From Streptomyces antimycoticus (GTDB taxonomy: Bacteria; Actinomycetota; Actinomycetes; Streptomycetales; Streptomycetaceae), in the NCBI RefSeq assembly GCF_005405925.1, contig NZ_BJHV01000001.1:992001-1056000 (forward strand): DNA of 64,000 nt, read 5' to 3'. Below are positions 1 to 7,599 of this stretch, piece after piece. The position numbers and the translations under genes are program-made. The notes below the pieces were generated by a model. That model searched no databases. It worked only from the letters and a program-made list of their open reading frames with translations, and was not told the origin of the DNA. The first letter of the stretch is position 1, and the number at the start of each line of letters is the position of its first letter.

Positions 1-1872
1 CTTCGGCCCGTAGACGTTCAACGACATCAACTCATCGGTGTCATCACCCTGGGAGTTGCGGTACGAGCGGTGCAGCATCCGAACGAGGCATGAGTCGTCG
101 TCCCACTCCTCCGGCGACACGGAGCTCAGCTTCCCGGCGATCTCCGCCCGCTCCTCGCCCTCCGGGGAGAAGTCATTGTCCCGGGTGAACTCCAGCTCCA
201 CTCCCGTGTCGCTCGAGCCGTCCGCCCACGCGCACCGCCAGTCCCCGAAGCCCGGGTCGCGGTCCGTCACCCGCACACCGGCGATCCGCTTGAGCTCGTC
301 GCCGTCCAGCAGCCGGCATGCGTGTCGGCTGACCAGGGAGCTCGCGACGGACTGCCCCGAGCGCCGGGGGACCTGGCCACGGTCCAGCACGCTGATCGCG
401 TAGTCGGTGGCGGCGTCGCCCAGTTGGCACGGGTCGGGCGCCGGGGTGTCCAGCCGCTCGGTGATGATCCAGATCTGCTTACGGTCGGCGGACGCGATGT
501 TCCGCACGCACTCGTCCCCCTCGCGCTGGAACGCGCCGACGGTGACGTTGCCGATCCTTCGGGTGGGCACGTCGCCGCCCGGCTCCGGCGGGTCGGCGTC
601 AAAGTTGAGCTGAACGTCGGCGATGTCATCGCCGCTCTCGCCGTGCAGCAGGACATCGCATCGATCGATCTCGCCGTAGTCCGGGTCGATGACGGTCTCG
701 CCGAAGCGGCTGAGCGAGGCGGCGTTGAGCAGCTTGCACGGGTCGGCCGTCCGCGCGTCGCCCACGGTGCCGGCCCGTCCCGCCTGTGACAGCGAGTCGC
801 CCGTACCGGAGGCGCCACTCCCGCCGTTCTTCCCGGACCGGCCGCTCTCGTCGGAGTACCCGCCGCCCCAGGCGCCGAAGAGGGCGGCCCAGGCGACCAG
901 GGCCGCGGCGGTGCCCACCGCGGTCGCGGTGATCACCACCCGGCGGCTCGGGCGGCGCCACGCCACCGGGACCGACGGCGGCAGCAGCCGCATCGTGAAG
1001 GGGGTGCGGTCCAGCGTGTCGCCGTCGTGCGGGTCCTCGTAAGTGTCCTCGACGTGTTCGAGGTGGGGGGACGACGGGGCGACCCGCCGCAGCAGCCGTG
1101 CGGCCTGATCGGCGGCGGGGCGCCGCTTCGGCTCCACGCTCAGCAGCGCGGTGAGCGGTTCCACCAGCGGGCCGGCCCGGTGCGGGGTCTCGATATAGCC
1201 CTCGATGGCGCGCGCCACATAGGCCATGGGGTGCGATGCCTCGCCGTACGGGGACCGTCCCTCGATCGCCGCGTAGAGCGTCGCGCCCAGGGAAAAGACA
1301 TCGGACTTCCGGTCGGCCGCGTCCCCCCTGGCCACCTCGGGCGGCAGATACGGCGGTTTGCCGCGCACCCCACCCGTCCGGGTCATCGTGGCCTCGCTCC
1401 ACAGCGCCCGGGAGATGCCGAAGTCGGTCAGTTTGGCGACGCCTTCCTCGGTGATCAGGACGTTCTCCGGGGTGACATCGCCGTGCACCACGCCCTCGGC
1501 ATGCGACTTCGCCAGCGCGGTGGCGATCTGGCAGCCGATGGAACCCGCTTCCTCCGGGGTGAGCGCACCACGGTCGCGCACCATGTCCGCGAGGCTGCCC
1601 CCGGACACGTATTCCATGACGATCCAGCAGACCTCGCTCTCCTCCACGAAGTCGAACACCGAGACGATATGCGGATGGTGCAGCCGCGCTGCGTTGCGTG
1701 CCTCGTTGGTGAGTCGCAGCGCCGCGCGGTCGTCGTCCGGACGGGCACACTTCACCGCGACCTGGCGGTCCAGCAGCTCATCGTGGGCCCGCCAGACGAC
1801 GCCCATTCCGCCTCTCCCGATGGGCTCCTGGAGGAGATATCGGTCGGCGACCTTGTCACCGGCCTCCGCCAT
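1..1872 (-). CDS. Ser/Thr protein kinase, membrane-anchored, non-RD type (partial, C-terminus outside window)
   Basis: Eukaryotic-type kinase opening at an ATG on 1872 and still open at the window edge (624 codons seen). The kinase domain fills about residues 10-270: glycine loop IGRGGMGVVW (18-27), Lys41 in VAVK, catalytic loop HGDVTPENV, LTDFGIS and LPPEV. The catalytic loop has HGD in place of HRD, so this is a non-RD kinase; the catalytic Asp is kept and activity is likely. One membrane helix (about 305-327) is followed by a large outer part with two similar units, each starting with a Cys-x-Leu-Leu segment (DPCKLLN and HACRLLDG), resembling DUF3558-type lipoprotein domains. The duplicated outer part probably senses something at the envelope; the ligand is unknown. 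No PASTA repeats are present. A divergent promoter is not evident. Confidence 0.9.
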   Translation of the reverse strand, partial: MAEAGDKVADRYLLQEPIGRGGMGVVWRAHDELLDRQVAVKCARPDDDRAALRLTNEARNAARLHHPHIVSVFDFVEESEVCWIVMEYVSGGSLADMVRDRGALTPEEAGSIGCQIATALAKSHAEGVVHGDVTPENVLITEEGVAKLTDFGISRALWSEATMTRTGGVRGKPPYLPPEVARGDAADRKSDVFSLGATLYAAIEGRSPYGEASHPMAYVARAIEGYIETPHRAGPLVEPLTALLSVEPKRRPAADQAARLLRRVAPSSPHLEHVEDTYEDPHDGDTLDRTPFTMRLLPPSVPVAWRRPSRRVVITATAVGTAAALVAWAALFGAWGGGYSDESGRSGKNGGSGASGTGDSLSQAGRAGTVGDARTADPCKLLNAASLSRFGETVIDPDYGEIDRCDVLLHGESGDDIADVQLNFDADPPEPGGDVPTRRIGNVTVGAFQREGDECVRNIASADRKQIWIITERLDTPAPDPCQLGDAATDYAISVLDRGQVPRRSGQSVASSLVSRHACRLLDGDELKRIAGVRVTDRDPGFGDWRCAWADGSSDTGVELEFTRDNDFSPEGEERAEIAGKLSSVSPEEWDDDSCLVRMLHRSYRNSQGDDTDELMSLNVYGPK

Positions 1873-2059
1873 CACCCGCACCCCCGCTACCCCGTTTCAT
1901 CGCACCCATCACGTTCCCGTGTCGCCACGGAGAGTACTTGGCCCTGACGTCGGTGGGTAGCGCTTCCGGTGGGTAGCCCCCGGAAAGAGGGAAGCCTCCG
2001 GCGCACGACGGTCGGTTCCTCAAGCCGAGAGCGGGTGTTGGTGGGCGGTCTCATTCGGC

Positions 2060-2493
2060 TTACGGCACGATTTCCTCCGTGACCACGATGTGGCCGGAGT
2101 CCGGGTTGAGCACCCCACCGAGCCGGGCGTACGCCCCGTCGGTCAGGTCGAGGCACTTGGGCACCGACGGGGTCCACGCGAAGGTGCCGCGGTCGTTGAC
2201 GCGCACGACCAGCGACGCGTTGTTCGCGACGTTGGTGACCTTCACCTTGGTTCCGAACGGCAGCTGCGGATCGCGGCTCAGAGAGGTCGCCGCGGTGTCC
2301 GCGTTGTTGTCGAAGAGCTCGCCGCTGGCGGTGTAGGCGCCGGGGGTATGTATCCGTAGTGGGTCGCCCAGCAGTTCTCACCGGCCGACGGGGTGTCGCC
2401 GGTCGCGGCGGTGCTCGCCGGGGCGGCACCCAGCACGGCGGTCAGTGCGACGGCGGCGGCCGCCACTCGGCCGATCAGCGTTGCCTTGCGCAT
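2060..2493 (-). pseudogene. Secreted double-psi beta-barrel (RlpA/expansin-like) protein, frameshifted
   Basis: The ATG at 2493 opens a signal peptide (MRKATLIGRV, then AAAAVALTAVLGAAPASTAA) followed by ENCWATHYGYIP. After this the frame fails, and the rest (GAYTASGELFDNN, LPFGTKVKVTNV, VVRVNDRG, CLDLTDGAYARLGG) continues in another frame to the stop at 2060. Restoring one base in the C5 run (plus-strand G run 2342-2346) rejoins the frames into a protein of about 144 residues. The second part matches the RlpA/barwin-like double-psi barrel, a fold that binds or loosens wall polysaccharides. It is the last of three secreted-protein genes on this strand. Either a sequencing indel or a recent pseudogene; I favour the indel because the rest of the frame is intact. 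Confidence 0.8.
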
Positions 2494-2551
2494 GATGGAG
2501 GGCCTCACTTCGGGTGGTCGTGGTGTGGTGTGAGCGCGGGTGGGCCGTGCG

Positions 2552-3385
2552 TCAGCCGGCCGCGCGGTAGGCGGCGCCCGCCTGGTTGGGCGTGGCGCCA
2601 TTGTAGAGACCGGTGCCGCCGCGATCGGCGGACAGCGTGAACCACGCGTACCGCTCCACGAAGGACAGCCCCTGGAGCATGGCGGTGGACTTCGTCACGA
2701 AGGCGGCCTGCTGGTCCGGGGTCGGATACCTCGGCGTGCCGGTCGAGAAGTCGATCAGCGCGTATTCGGTGAGCCAGATCGGCTTCTTGTAGCGGTCGTA
2801 CGTGGCCTGGAGATAGCTCCGCAGCTGATCGGTCGCGCGGGTGGGGTCGAAGTCCGCGCCGTACCAGTGCAGCGGGATGAAATCGACCGTGTGGCCGCGG
2901 TCGGCCGCGCCCTTCATGAAGCGGTCGAGCCAGCCACCGGCGACGTCGCCGCCGTAGGCCACGGCGGGGGCGCCGAGCCGCATACCGGTCGACTGCAGCC
3001 GGGGCCACAGGTCGAGGGCCTGCTCCACGGTCATGTTGGCCTGGCCGGCCATGTCCGGCTCATTGAATCCGAGCAGGGTCGTCCCCTCGCTTTTCGCCCG
3101 GTCCAGCTCCGCGTCGGTCACCGAGCCCGGACCCCAGATCATGGGCACGAACTCGACACCGGCCGGGGCATCGATCTGCTCCCGGCCGGAGGCCCAGGTG
3201 TAGAACCAGCCCACCTTGGCGTCGGACATCGCGGCGGTGGCCCCGTCGAAGTTCCAGGCGCTGACGCCCTTCTTCTTCGCCGCGGCGGTGGCCGCGCCGG
3301 TGGCGCCCGCCTGACTGCCCGCGGTGAACAGGGTCAGCACCCCCAGCAGTACGGCCAGAGCGCGTATCCTGCGCATCCTGTGCAC
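2552..3385 (-). CDS. Secreted glycoside hydrolase, GH128-like (Asl1-type catalytic core)
   Basis: 277 residues with a signal peptide (about 1-30, ending near GSQAGATG). The remainder is the glycosyl-hydrolase catalytic-core family that includes GH128 endo-beta-1,3-glucanases and fungal Asl1. Landmarks are KKGVSAWNF at the mature N-terminus, GFNEPDMAGQANM (putative acid/base Glu), PLHWYGAD, PIWLTEYALIDF (putative nucleophile Glu) and YAWFTLSADRGGTGLYNG near the end. It probably degrades beta-1,3-glucan of fungal or plant walls outside the cell. It sits between a thaumatin-like and an RlpA-like secreted protein gene on the same strand with short gaps, so joint expression is likely. Substrate specificity cannot be read from sequence alone. 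Confidence 0.87.
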   Translation of the reverse strand: MHRMRRIRALAVLLGVLTLFTAGSQAGATGAATAAAKKKGVSAWNFDGATAAMSDAKVGWFYTWASGREQIDAPAGVEFVPMIWGPGSVTDAELDRAKSEGTTLLGFNEPDMAGQANMTVEQALDLWPRLQSTGMRLGAPAVAYGGDVAGGWLDRFMKGAADRGHTVDFIPLHWYGADFDPTRATDQLRSYLQATYDRYKKPIWLTEYALIDFSTGTPRYPTPDQQAAFVTKSTAMLQGLSFVERYAWFTLSADRGGTGLYNGATPNQAGAAYRAAG

Positions 3386-3437
3386 GTCGTCTCTCCCTTG
3401 CTCGTCCGGTCGTGGGGTGAAGTGGCGGACCGGCCGG

Positions 3438-4232
3438 TCAGACGGCGCTGTGGAAGGTGACGGTGAAACCGCTGCACTGGGCGCATTGCTGCATCACCTG
3501 GTTGCCCGGTTCCTGGTCCTGCTTGGACCAGCCGTAAGCCTTCGGGCAATGGGCGGCGAGCATGTCGCTGTAGGGCGTCTTGGCGTCCCGGTTGGGGCTG
3601 GTGCACAGCATCGGCTTGCCGTCCGGCCAGCGCGTCAGATTGTCGGGGGGACACAGCGGCAGCAGATTCTCCGAGCACCCCATGGTGCCGCATCCGCCGC
3701 CGCCCGTGGCGTTCTTCGGGGCGATGGTGACCGGCTGCGAGAAGGCGTTGACGTAGCTGACGTTGTACCAGGGGGCGAGCGTGTCCTTGGTGTCGAAGTT
3801 GAACTCCGCGAGACTCGTGGGCTGTTCGCTCCGCTCGCAGTGGTCGGCGAACGTGCCACAGTCCCCCACCAGGCAGTGGAAGGTGCTGCCCGATGTCCCG
3901 GTGCATCCCTGGCGGGCGAAGAACTTGCCACGCCAGTGGCCGGGTTCCGCCGTTTCGGGAATCGTCACGGTGCCCGACTGTCCGGGCTCCAGGGTGGGTA
4001 ACGCGGCGAGTGGCCTGGACCCGTCGTTGTTGACATCACTGCCGATCCATACGGTCTTCCCGGTGTCGTTGACGAACGTGACCGTGTGATCGACCGCCAC
4101 GGCGGGTGCGGCGCGGGATGGCAGGTCCCCGTCGGTGCCTGGGGTGGCGGCCGCGCTGGTCCCGGATGGAGGGCTCAGGGCCACCAGGACCGCGACGGCC
4201 GCGGCGGCCAGGGCGGTCATGATTTTCCGCAT
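3438..4232 (-). CDS. Secreted thaumatin-like protein
   Basis: 264 residues from the ATG at 4232, chosen because GGAAGAG lies just upstream and a signal peptide (MRKIMTALAAAAVAVLVALS) follows directly. The mature protein has the thaumatin layout: an HTVTFVNDTGKTVWIGSD strand, GHWRGKFFARQGC, LVGDCG, AEFNFDTKDTLAPWYNVSYV, a Cys-rich middle (GGGGCGTMGCSENLLPLCP) and a Cys-containing C-terminus (QQCAQCSGFTVTFHS). Thaumatin-like proteins bind beta-1,3-glucan and some hydrolyse it or permeabilise fungal cells. The paired role with the downstream GH128-like enzyme is inferred from neighbourhood. The DasR-like site at 4394-4405 is the best candidate control element. Confidence 0.88.
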   Translation of the reverse strand: MRKIMTALAAAAVAVLVALSPPSGTSAAATPGTDGDLPSRAAPAVAVDHTVTFVNDTGKTVWIGSDVNNDGSRPLAALPTLEPGQSGTVTIPETAEPGHWRGKFFARQGCTGTSGSTFHCLVGDCGTFADHCERSEQPTSLAEFNFDTKDTLAPWYNVSYVNAFSQPVTIAPKNATGGGGCGTMGCSENLLPLCPPDNLTRWPDGKPMLCTSPNRDAKTPYSDMLAAHCPKAYGWSKQDQEPGNQVMQQCAQCSGFTVTFHSAV

Positions 4233-4305
4233 GTTGTCTCTTCCGCGGCTGGCGCGATCATGACAATCTTGACGCACGAGAAACTCTCCGAGGTCCGGCC
4301 TCAGT

Positions 4306-4347
4306 TGAGGGCATCCACGTGAGGGCATCCGTCTGAGGGCACGCTCC
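4306..4347. repeat. Three 14-nt tandem repeats upstream of the thaumatin-like gene
   Basis: Units TGAGGGCATCCACG, TGAGGGCATCCGTC and TGAGGGCACGCTCC follow one another without gaps in the leader between the DasR-like site and the thaumatin-like gene. They may be a regulator-binding array or simple slippage; no matching protein is known to me. Confidence 0.6.
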
Positions 4348-4393
4348 AGAGCTGACGGTCCCCCATGACATCGTCCCGAGTCATATATGTCAA

Positions 4394-4405
4394 TGGTCTG
4401 GACCA
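4394..4405. promoter_or_regulatory. DasR-like operator (dre)
   Basis: TGGTCTGGACCA matches the palindromic core of the Streptomyces DasR element (TGGTCTAGACCA) at 11 of 12 positions. It lies about 160 nt upstream of the thaumatin-like gene, which heads a run of wall-active secreted proteins. DasR is the GlcNAc-responsive GntR repressor of chitin and aminosugar genes, so control by wall-derived amino sugars is plausible. The flanks (AA on the left, AA on the right) fit the consensus less well. Confidence 0.6.
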
Positions 4406-4430
4406 AAATCAGCCGCGCCCGGGCCCCGAC

Positions 4431-5060
4431 TCAGGACAGCGGGTGGCCGTACCGCGCCTGGAGGGACATGAGGTCGGGCTCGCCGAACCGCACACGGAGG
4501 AGCTGGAACGCATCGACCTTGTCGCCGCCGAACCGCCGCACATAGATGGCGTAGGAGTCGGCGGTGAGGAACTTCGGTGGCGAGGTCTTGCTGTGGAACT
4601 TGTCCGCGTACATCACCAGTTGTTCCTCGGTGGTGTCGGCCGTGTAATCGGCCGGCGGGAGATCCAGCTTCTGTGCGCGGATGTCGTCCCGGGTAATGCC
4701 GACGCCCGTGTGGTGGGAGCAGAAGCGGCACAGGGACTCCGGAAAGCCTTCCTGGCGGAGGATCTCGTGGCCGAGGACTCCGTGGCGGATGTAGTTGGCC
4801 TCGTCGAGCCGGCCCGTGGGGCCGTGGAGCCGATACACACCGATGTCGTGCAGCAGCGCGCCCACGCGGACGAGAGAGGCGTCGAGCCGTAGCCCGGCGC
4901 GCGCCATGAGTTGCTCCGCGATGTGGCAGACGATCTCGCAGTGGGTGTACACGAGGTCCAGGGCCTCACGCGTCGGCGCGTACTTCTCGTGCAGCGCACG
5001 CACCTCGTCGACGGTCGGCAGAATCACCGCCGCAGCGTAACAACCACGGCGGGGGCCCAC
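4431..5060 (-). CDS. HD-domain phosphohydrolase
   Basis: 209 residues with an HD-domain pattern: HCEIVCHIAEQL (first His), GALLHDIGVYRLHG (the HD pair), YIRHGVLGHEIL and CSHHTGVGITRDD (further metal-site His), then EEQLVMYADKFHSK. HD proteins are metal-dependent phosphohydrolases, often acting on nucleotides; the substrate here is unknown. The start is uncertain: GTG at 5060 and GTG at 5027 both lack a clear ribosome site, and the conserved part begins near ILPTVDEVRALHEKY, which favours 5027. It follows the DasR-like site in the opposite reading direction to nothing obvious and looks monocistronic. Confidence 0.8.
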   Translation of the reverse strand: MGPRRGCYAAAVILPTVDEVRALHEKYAPTREALDLVYTHCEIVCHIAEQLMARAGLRLDASLVRVGALLHDIGVYRLHGPTGRLDEANYIRHGVLGHEILRQEGFPESLCRFCSHHTGVGITRDDIRAQKLDLPPADYTADTTEEQLVMYADKFHSKTSPPKFLTADSYAIYVRRFGGDKVDAFQLLRVRFGEPDLMSLQARYGHPLS

Positions 5061-5118
5061 GGCGGACGGCCGTGGTCAGGGAGTCGGGGCGCCGGGGGCC
5101 GGGGGGCCGGCAGGCGGC

Positions 5119-5745
5119 TCACCTCACGCCGGTGGGGCGGAACTGGATGCTGATCCGCGGGCCGGTGGCGCGCGAGGATTTGGGGATCGCGTGTTCCCAG
5201 GTCCGCTGGCAGGAGCCGCCCATCACCAGCAGATCGCCGTGGCCGAGTGGCCGTCGCATGGCGCTGCCGCCGCCACGCGGGCGGAGCAGCAGGTCCCGGG
5301 GCGCACCCACGGACAGGATGGCGACCATGGTGTCCTCGCTTCTGCCCCGGCCGATGCGGTCGCCGTGCCAGGCCACGCTGTCCCGGCCGTCGCGGTAGTA
5401 GCACAGCCCGGCCGTGGTGAAGGGCTCCCCCAGCTCGCCGGCGTAGTACGTGGAGAGCACCTCCCGGGCCTCGGACAGGACGGGATGCGGCAGCGGGTCC
5501 TCGGCGCCGTAGAACGCGAGCAGCCGTGGGACGTCCACCACCTGCTCGTACATGTGCCGCCGCTCGGCCTTCCAGGGGACCTCGGCGACGAGCCGGGAGA
5601 ACAGGTCGTCCGCCCCCCTCAGCCACCCGGGCAGCAGATCGATCCAGGCCCCGGACCCGAGCTCGGTCCTGCGCATCCCGCGCAGCGAGCCGAGACCGAT
5701 GTCGTCGGTCTGATCGAAGAGCGAGCCCTGGAGATACGCACCCAT
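5119..5745 (-). CDS. AlkB-like 2-oxoglutarate/Fe(II) dioxygenase
   Basis: 208 residues from the ATG at 5745. It carries the AlkB fold signature: YYRDGRDSVAWHGDRIG (His-x-Asp iron ligands), VAILSVGAPRDLLLRPRGG, GHGDLLVMGGSCQRTWEHAIPK (distal His ligand) and RISIQFRPTG (Arg for 2-oxoglutarate). It should remove alkyl groups from DNA or RNA bases by oxidation. The N-terminal LPGWLRGADDLFSRL segment is typical of bacterial ALKBH2/3-like members. A LexA-like box lies 22 nt upstream of the start, which fits a damage-induced repair gene. Confidence 0.9.
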   Translation of the reverse strand: MGAYLQGSLFDQTDDIGLGSLRGMRRTELGSGAWIDLLPGWLRGADDLFSRLVAEVPWKAERRHMYEQVVDVPRLLAFYGAEDPLPHPVLSEAREVLSTYYAGELGEPFTTAGLCYYRDGRDSVAWHGDRIGRGRSEDTMVAILSVGAPRDLLLRPRGGGSAMRRPLGHGDLLVMGGSCQRTWEHAIPKSSRATGPRISIQFRPTGVR

Positions 5746-5766
5746 ATGCGCAGGGTACCCGAGTAA

Positions 5767-5782
5767 TCGAGCAAACGTTCTA
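5767..5782. promoter_or_regulatory. LexA-like (SOS) box upstream of the AlkB-like gene
   Basis: TCGAGCAAACGTTCTA matches the actinobacterial SOS box TCGAAC-N4-GTTCGA at 10 of 12 defined bases. It lies just upstream of the dioxygenase start at 5745, where a repressor would block transcription. Position and gene function agree; binding is inferred. Confidence 0.5.
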
Positions 5783-5962
5783 TAGAGGGAACACCGGAGT
5801 GCGCCTCGGCTGCTTCGGTGGTGACACCGCAGGTCAGCGACCGGTCGCCACCGGGCATCGGCCCGCCGCACGACGACCGCCGACGTCGCCACCATCGTCC
5901 GAGCCGTCGCGGGACACTGGGACCCTGACGCGTTCCCTTCCGTGTCGGCCGGGGGTCGGCCC

Positions 5963-6607
5963 ATGACCATGCGCCCACCACGACGCACACCACCATGCAT
6001 ACCGCGTCCGGCCGTCCCCGCGTCGCCGCCTCCGGGGCTGGGGCCCCGGACCTGGGCCGAGGTGCCGCGCCGGTCCCGGCAGGTCCTGGTGGTGTCGGGC
6101 CGCGACCGGAATGCGCCGGTGTCCACGGCGGTGCTGTACGAGCGCACCGGGGCCGGCTGGCGGGCCGGGGCGAGCCGGCCGGCGCACAACGCGCTCAACG
6201 GCTGGACCGACCACCACCGGGAAGGCGATCTGCGCTCCCCCATCGGCGTCTACACCCTCACGGATGCCGGCGGACGGCTCCCCGACCCGGGGACACGGCT
6301 GCCCTACGACCGGTCGGCCGGCTTCACCGCGGGCGGCGCGGGCTTCGAGGGCGAGCCCCTGTCCGGCTCCTTCGACTATGTGGTCGCCATCGACTACAAC
6401 CGCAGGCCCGGCACCTCTCCCCTGGACCGGACCCGCCCCCTCGGCCCGGACCGGGGCGGCGGCATCTGGCTGCACATCGACCACGGCGGCCCCACGCGCG
6501 GCTGTGTCAGCCTCGGGAGGGGCCCCATGAAGGAGCTGCTCCGGGCGCTGGACCCCGCCCGTGAGCCCGTCGTCGTCATGGGGGACGCGGCGTCACTGGA
6601 ACGCTGA
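5963..6607 (+). CDS. L,D-transpeptidase-like (YkuD) protein
   Basis: 214 residues from the ATG at 5963 (GGGGG about 9 nt before it). The YkuD catalytic motif is IWLHIDHGGPTRGCVSLGRG, giving the His and the nucleophilic Cys. Other family marks are DLRSPIGVYTLTDAGG and YDRSAGFTAGGAGFEG. YkuD proteins form 3-3 cross-links in peptidoglycan or, in Streptomyces, are often predicted secreted enzymes of this short type. No clear signal peptide follows the chosen start (Pro/Arg-rich MTMRPPRRTPPCIPRPAV), so either export uses another route or the true N-terminus is further upstream. Confidence 0.82.
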   Translation: MTMRPPRRTPPCIPRPAVPASPPPGLGPRTWAEVPRRSRQVLVVSGRDRNAPVSTAVLYERTGAGWRAGASRPAHNALNGWTDHHREGDLRSPIGVYTLTDAGGRLPDPGTRLPYDRSAGFTAGGAGFEGEPLSGSFDYVVAIDYNRRPGTSPLDRTRPLGPDRGGGIWLHIDHGGPTRGCVSLGRGPMKELLRALDPAREPVVVMGDAASLER

Positions 6608-6663
6608 GCGCCGGGCCGTGCACGGCGGAGCACCGGTGCGGTGACCGCCGTCACGACAGCGGA

Positions 6664-7599
6664 TCACTCCGGGGAGCCGCCGCGGTGGGCACGGCGTGTC
6701 AGCGGATGGTTGATGGCTTCCACCAGCCAGTCCAGGTCGGACCGCTGGGCCCGTACCGGGTTGCGCAGGGTGCCGACCCCTTCGATGGAGATCTCCACCA
6801 CGTCCCCGGCGTGGAGTGTGAAGTCGAGCGCGGGCACGATGCCGGTGCCGGTGGACAGCACTGCGCCGTCGGGGAAGGGCTGGGAGCGCCACAGATGGTC
6901 CACCAGCCCCTGCGGGGTGCGGTGGAACGCGGCGGTGGAGGTTGACGCGCGGTAGGCCGCCTCGCCGTCGCGCCACACCGCCATGGTGATGTCCAGCGCG
7001 TCGGGCGCGTCGACCTCCCACGCGGGCACGATGCCCGAGGACACGGCGGCGCTTCCGGCGTAGATCTTGGCCTGGGGGAGGTAGAGCGGGTTCTCGCCCT
7101 CGATGGACCGTGAGCTGACGTCGTCGGCGACGAGATAGCCGACGGTCTCGCCGTGCCGGTTGAGCACCAGCGCCAGTTCGGGCTCGGGGACGTTCAGCTC
7201 GGAGTCGTCCCGTACGGCGATCGGCTCGCCGTCGGTCACCACCCGCCAGGGCGGCGATTTGAAGAACAGCTCGGGGCGCTCGGCGTCGTAGATCCGCTCG
7301 TACACCGACTGTTCGGTGCTCTCCTCCACCCTGGCCTCGCGCGAGCGTTCATACGTCACCCCCGCCGCCCACAGCTCCATCAGCCCGTCCAGCGGTGGCA
7401 GCGGCAGGACGTCCGGCTCATGGACGGCCGCCGGTCCGGCGGCGGTGTTCTCCACCAGGGCCCGCAGCTCCGCCACGGACAGCCGCAACAGCTCGGCGAT
7501 GAGCGGCGCTCCGGGAAAGGCCCGTACCCCGCCGGTGTCGTCGGCCACTCCGGTCCGGACGGTCCCGGCGTCATCGGCGAAGCGCACGATGCGTGTCAT
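6664..7599 (-). CDS. Fumarylacetoacetate hydrolase-family protein (probable 2,4-diketo-3-deoxy-L-fuconate hydrolase)
   Basis: 311 residues. The FAH fold is shown by AAGVTYERSREAR, PELFFKSPPWRVV, NVPEPELALVLNRHG (metal-binding Glu pair), DDVSSRSIEGENPLYLPQAK and LSTGTGIVPALDFTLHAGD. In the non-phosphorylating L-fucose route an FAH enzyme splits 2,4-diketo-3-deoxy-L-fuconate to pyruvate and lactate, which fits the linked L-fuconate dehydratase. Its start overlaps the end of the MFS transporter gene by 29 nt, so the two are translationally coupled. The dehydrogenase of the intermediate step is not in the window. Substrate is inferred from context. Confidence 0.85.
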   Translation of the reverse strand: MTRIVRFADDAGTVRTGVADDTGGVRAFPGAPLIAELLRLSVAELRALVENTAAGPAAVHEPDVLPLPPLDGLMELWAAGVTYERSREARVEESTEQSVYERIYDAERPELFFKSPPWRVVTDGEPIAVRDDSELNVPEPELALVLNRHGETVGYLVADDVSSRSIEGENPLYLPQAKIYAGSAAVSSGIVPAWEVDAPDALDITMAVWRDGEAAYRASTSTAAFHRTPQGLVDHLWRSQPFPDGAVLSTGTGIVPALDFTLHAGDVVEISIEGVGTLRNPVRAQRSDLDWLVEAINHPLTRRAHRGGSPE

